This document shows positions 5,650-7,119 of a stretch of 7,119 bases of DNA, piece after piece. The notes under the pieces were generated by a model that was not told the DNA's origin, did not search any database, and saw only the letters and a program-made list of their open reading frames with translations. The position numbers were made by a program, and so were the translations under genes. The first letter of the stretch is position 1. Every line of letters begins with the position of its first letter. This DNA is from Planctomycetota bacterium (GTDB lineage Bacteria > Planctomycetota > B15-G4): contig QNBX01000201.1 of NCBI GenBank assembly GCA_003644265.1, positions 1 through 7,119 on the forward strand, given 5' to 3'.

Positions 5650-6795
5650 CTAGCCCTGGATCACGATGCTGCCGCTCATGGTCGTGTAGTGGCCCGGAAC
5701 GGTACAGGCGAATTGCAGCGGTTGGTCACCTGCCTCGACGGTCCAGGTGAGCGTCTCCACGCCAGACGCCCACGTCTCGATCCCAAGCTCTGTCTCGGCG
5801 TTGGGTGCGCTGACCACGTCCTGCGGCCCGATATAGAAGTTGTGCGGGAAGCCGGCGGTGTTGTCGACGACGAACTCGACCACCTCACCCTCGACCAGGC
5901 TCAATTCGGTGAGCTGATTGCCCTCGGCATCGGTGAACTGGAGGCTGCTCGTGGCCTGGATGAAGATCTGGCGGGGCTCGTCGGTAGAACCACCGGCGAT
6001 GGGCTCAGGCGTGACGTCCGAGTCGACCGGCGCCGGCGTGGCCGCGGGAGCGCTCCCACCGCTCCCGCCACTGGGGTTCGTCCAGCAGGCCGGTGGTGGA
6101 GTCGCGCCGGGCTCCGGCTCCCAGTTCGGGTCCGTCCAGCCGGCGATCATCGGGGGCTCGGCATACTCGTCATCGGCCTCGCCGTGTGACTCGGGCTCGT
6201 ACTTGAAGGTGACCTCCTGGCTGGCGGTCAGCCAGGCGATGAGCTCCTCCACCTGGCGGTAGTTGAGCGGACCGCCTGGATCTCTCCATACGGCCATCAG
6301 GCTGTCGGGGTTGCCGCAGACGTAGCGGCCGCCGACGGTCAGGACGTTGTCGATGTAGTCGGGGTTGAGATGGCCGCTGCCGGGCTGGCCGGCAGGGGTG
6401 ACGGCGTTGTACAGCTTGGCCTGGTCATTGAGCGGCGGGCCGATGCCGCCCTGGCCGTTGTCGCCGTGACACTCGGCGCAGTTGGCGAGGTAGAGCTCGT
6501 AGCCGCGCCCCACGTCGGTGACGTACTGGGCCTGTGCCTCTGCATCCAACCGACCTTCGCTGCCGAGCGCGGGGATGCCGCTCTCGTAGAACCAGTAGAC
6601 CGGGATGAACAGAGCGATGAACATGATGGCCAGGAATACGACGCTGCGGGCATTGGCGCTCTGGCGCACGATCTGTGCACTGCGCTCCTCGGTCAGCCCG
6701 GCACTGTGCGCTCGAGGGCCGGAGCTGAAACGCTCGACGTCGCGGCTGTCACCCTCGCGCGGCGTCAGATCGCGGTCGCTCATGTCGTCGCTCAT
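5650..6795 (-). CDS. Membrane-anchored cytochrome c fused to a blue-copper (cupredoxin) domain
   Basis: A 381-residue protein with two redox domains. A charged, probably cytoplasmic N-terminus (1-50) is followed by one TM anchor (about 51-69). The mono-haem cytochrome c domain (about 92-192) has CAECH at 106-110 (haem thioethers C106 and C109, proximal H110) and M167 in SLMAVW as likely distal ligand. A Pro/Gly/Ser/Glu-rich linker (about 200-275) leads to a cupredoxin domain (about 276-381) with all type-1 copper ligands: H318 in PHNF, then C364, H369 and M373 in CTVPGHYTTM. The copper domain resembles auracyanin/plastocyanin-type carriers. Both domains should face outward and carry electrons from the Rieske/cytochrome b core to an oxidase or other acceptor. 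ATG 6795-6793 overlaps the Rieske stop as ATGA; no Shine-Dalgarno is seen there, and an alternative ATG lies at 6783-6781 (codon 5). Extra cysteines C160 and C237 have no clear role. Confidence 0.93.
   Translation of the reverse strand: MSDDMSDRDLTPREGDSRDVERFSSGPRAHSAGLTEERSAQIVRQSANARSVVFLAIMFIALFIPVYWFYESGIPALGSEGRLDAEAQAQYVTDVGRGYELYLANCAECHGDNGQGGIGPPLNDQAKLYNAVTPAGQPGSGHLNPDYIDNVLTVGGRYVCGNPDSLMAVWRDPGGPLNYRQVEELIAWLTASQEVTFKYEPESHGEADDEYAEPPMIAGWTDPNWEPEPGATPPPACWTNPSGGSGGSAPAATPAPVDSDVTPEPIAGGSTDEPRQIFIQATSSLQFTDAEGNQLTELSLVEGEVVEFVVDNTAGFPHNFYIGPQDVVSAPNAETELGIETWASGVETLTWTVEAGDQPLQFACTVPGHYTTMSGSIVIQG
6792..6795 (-). promoter_or_regulatory. ATGA stop-start overlap (translational coupling)
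   Basis: The start ATG of the cytochrome c-cupredoxin gene (6795-6793) and the stop TGA of the Rieske gene (6794-6792) share bases in ATGA. With no Shine-Dalgarno before it, the downstream gene is probably translated by ribosomes ending on the Rieske gene, which would tie the amounts of the two redox partners. Confidence 0.75.
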
Positions 6796-7119
6796 ATGCA
6801 GCCCGTCGGCGACTTGGCCGGGATGAGGCCGGGCTGGCCCAGCGCGATCGGCAGGGGCCCCAGCGTGATCTTGCTGGTATCGACGATGAGGTCACCGTCC
6901 TGGACCTTGTGCGCGAAGCGGTCGAGACCACGCGGCGCCGGACCCAACTCCTGGGCCTTGATGCCGAGACGGTCGTAGCGAGAGCCATGACAGGGGCACT
7001 CGAACCAGAAGTTGGAGGCGCAGAAGTTGGGCTTGCAGCCGAGGTGCGGACACTTCTGGTACATCGTCGTGACGTTGGTGACGTCGCCCTCGCCAAGGGG
7101 CGACTCGCCGTTCTGGAAG
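6792..7119 (-). CDS. Rieske [2Fe-2S] iron-sulfur protein of a bc-type complex (C-terminal part, 5' truncated)
   Basis: The frame is open to the right edge; 108 residues are visible, ending at TGA 6794-6792. Both Rieske cluster motifs are present, counted from the first visible residue: box I CPHLGC (23-28) and box II CPCHGS (41-46). They supply the two cysteine and two histidine cluster ligands plus the disulfide cysteine pair. The short 12-residue spacing between boxes, the RYDRLG continuation and the later R-G-L-D-x-F and DGDLIVDTS strands are typical of Rieske subunits of quinol:cytochrome c oxidoreductases rather than of dioxygenases. An additional cysteine lies between the boxes (C33). 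The membrane anchor and N-terminus lie outside the window. An internal ATG at 7064 is not a credible start because the fold extends further upstream. The stop overlaps the next gene's ATG, so this protein and the cytochrome c-cupredoxin fusion are likely made together as partners. Confidence 0.93.
   Translation of the reverse strand, partial: FQNGESPLGEGDVTNVTTMYQKCPHLGCKPNFCASNFWFECPCHGSRYDRLGIKAQELGPAPRGLDRFAHKVQDGDLIVDTSKITLGPLPIALGQPGLIPAKSPTGCI

Overview
The window is GC-rich bacterial DNA (about two thirds G+C by eye) with tightly packed genes and several GTG starts. It carries no rRNA, no tRNA, no CRISPR array and no recognisable mobile element. Gene content suggests a Chloroflexota-like, respiring bacterium: a bc-complex-type Rieske protein followed by a membrane-anchored cytochrome c fused to an auracyanin/plastocyanin-like blue-copper domain. 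That phylum assignment is inference from gene content and was not tested by any search.

Layout. The left part reads on the + strand: the last 40 codons of a rhodanese-domain protein (1-123), then a 397-aa homocysteine S-methyltransferase-like protein (147-1340) that lacks the family's usual zinc cysteines. A 416-nt gene-free stretch (1341-1756) separates this pair from everything to the right, which reads on the - strand, so the two blocks converge here. This gap is rich in inverted repeats, including a 9-bp perfect stem with an alternative 7-bp partner and a nested two-helix element.

The right part, in transcription order from the right edge, holds a Rieske iron-sulfur protein (7119-6792, 5' end outside the window), a cytochrome c-cupredoxin fusion (6795-5650) whose ATG overlaps the Rieske stop as ATGA, and a two-TM protein with a six-blade kelch propeller (5634-4138), 15 nt further on behind a good Shine-Dalgarno. 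After a 98-nt gap comes an ABC1/AarF/UbiB-type kinase-like membrane protein (4039-1757) with an N-terminal four-TM module resembling the YvlD/phage_holin_4_2 family.

How they fit together. Rieske, cytochrome c-cupredoxin and kelch protein look like one translationally coupled unit. The Rieske protein would pass electrons to the haem and/or copper of the fusion protein on the outer face of the membrane. The kelch propeller is predicted to sit on the same face and could be an accessory subunit or assembly factor of that electron-transfer module; this is the most novel part of the window. The ABC1 protein may belong to quinone metabolism (the known role of UbiB/COQ8), which would suit a neighbouring quinol-oxidising complex, but its own promoter and function are undetermined. 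No cytochrome b gene is visible; it would have to lie beyond the right edge or elsewhere.
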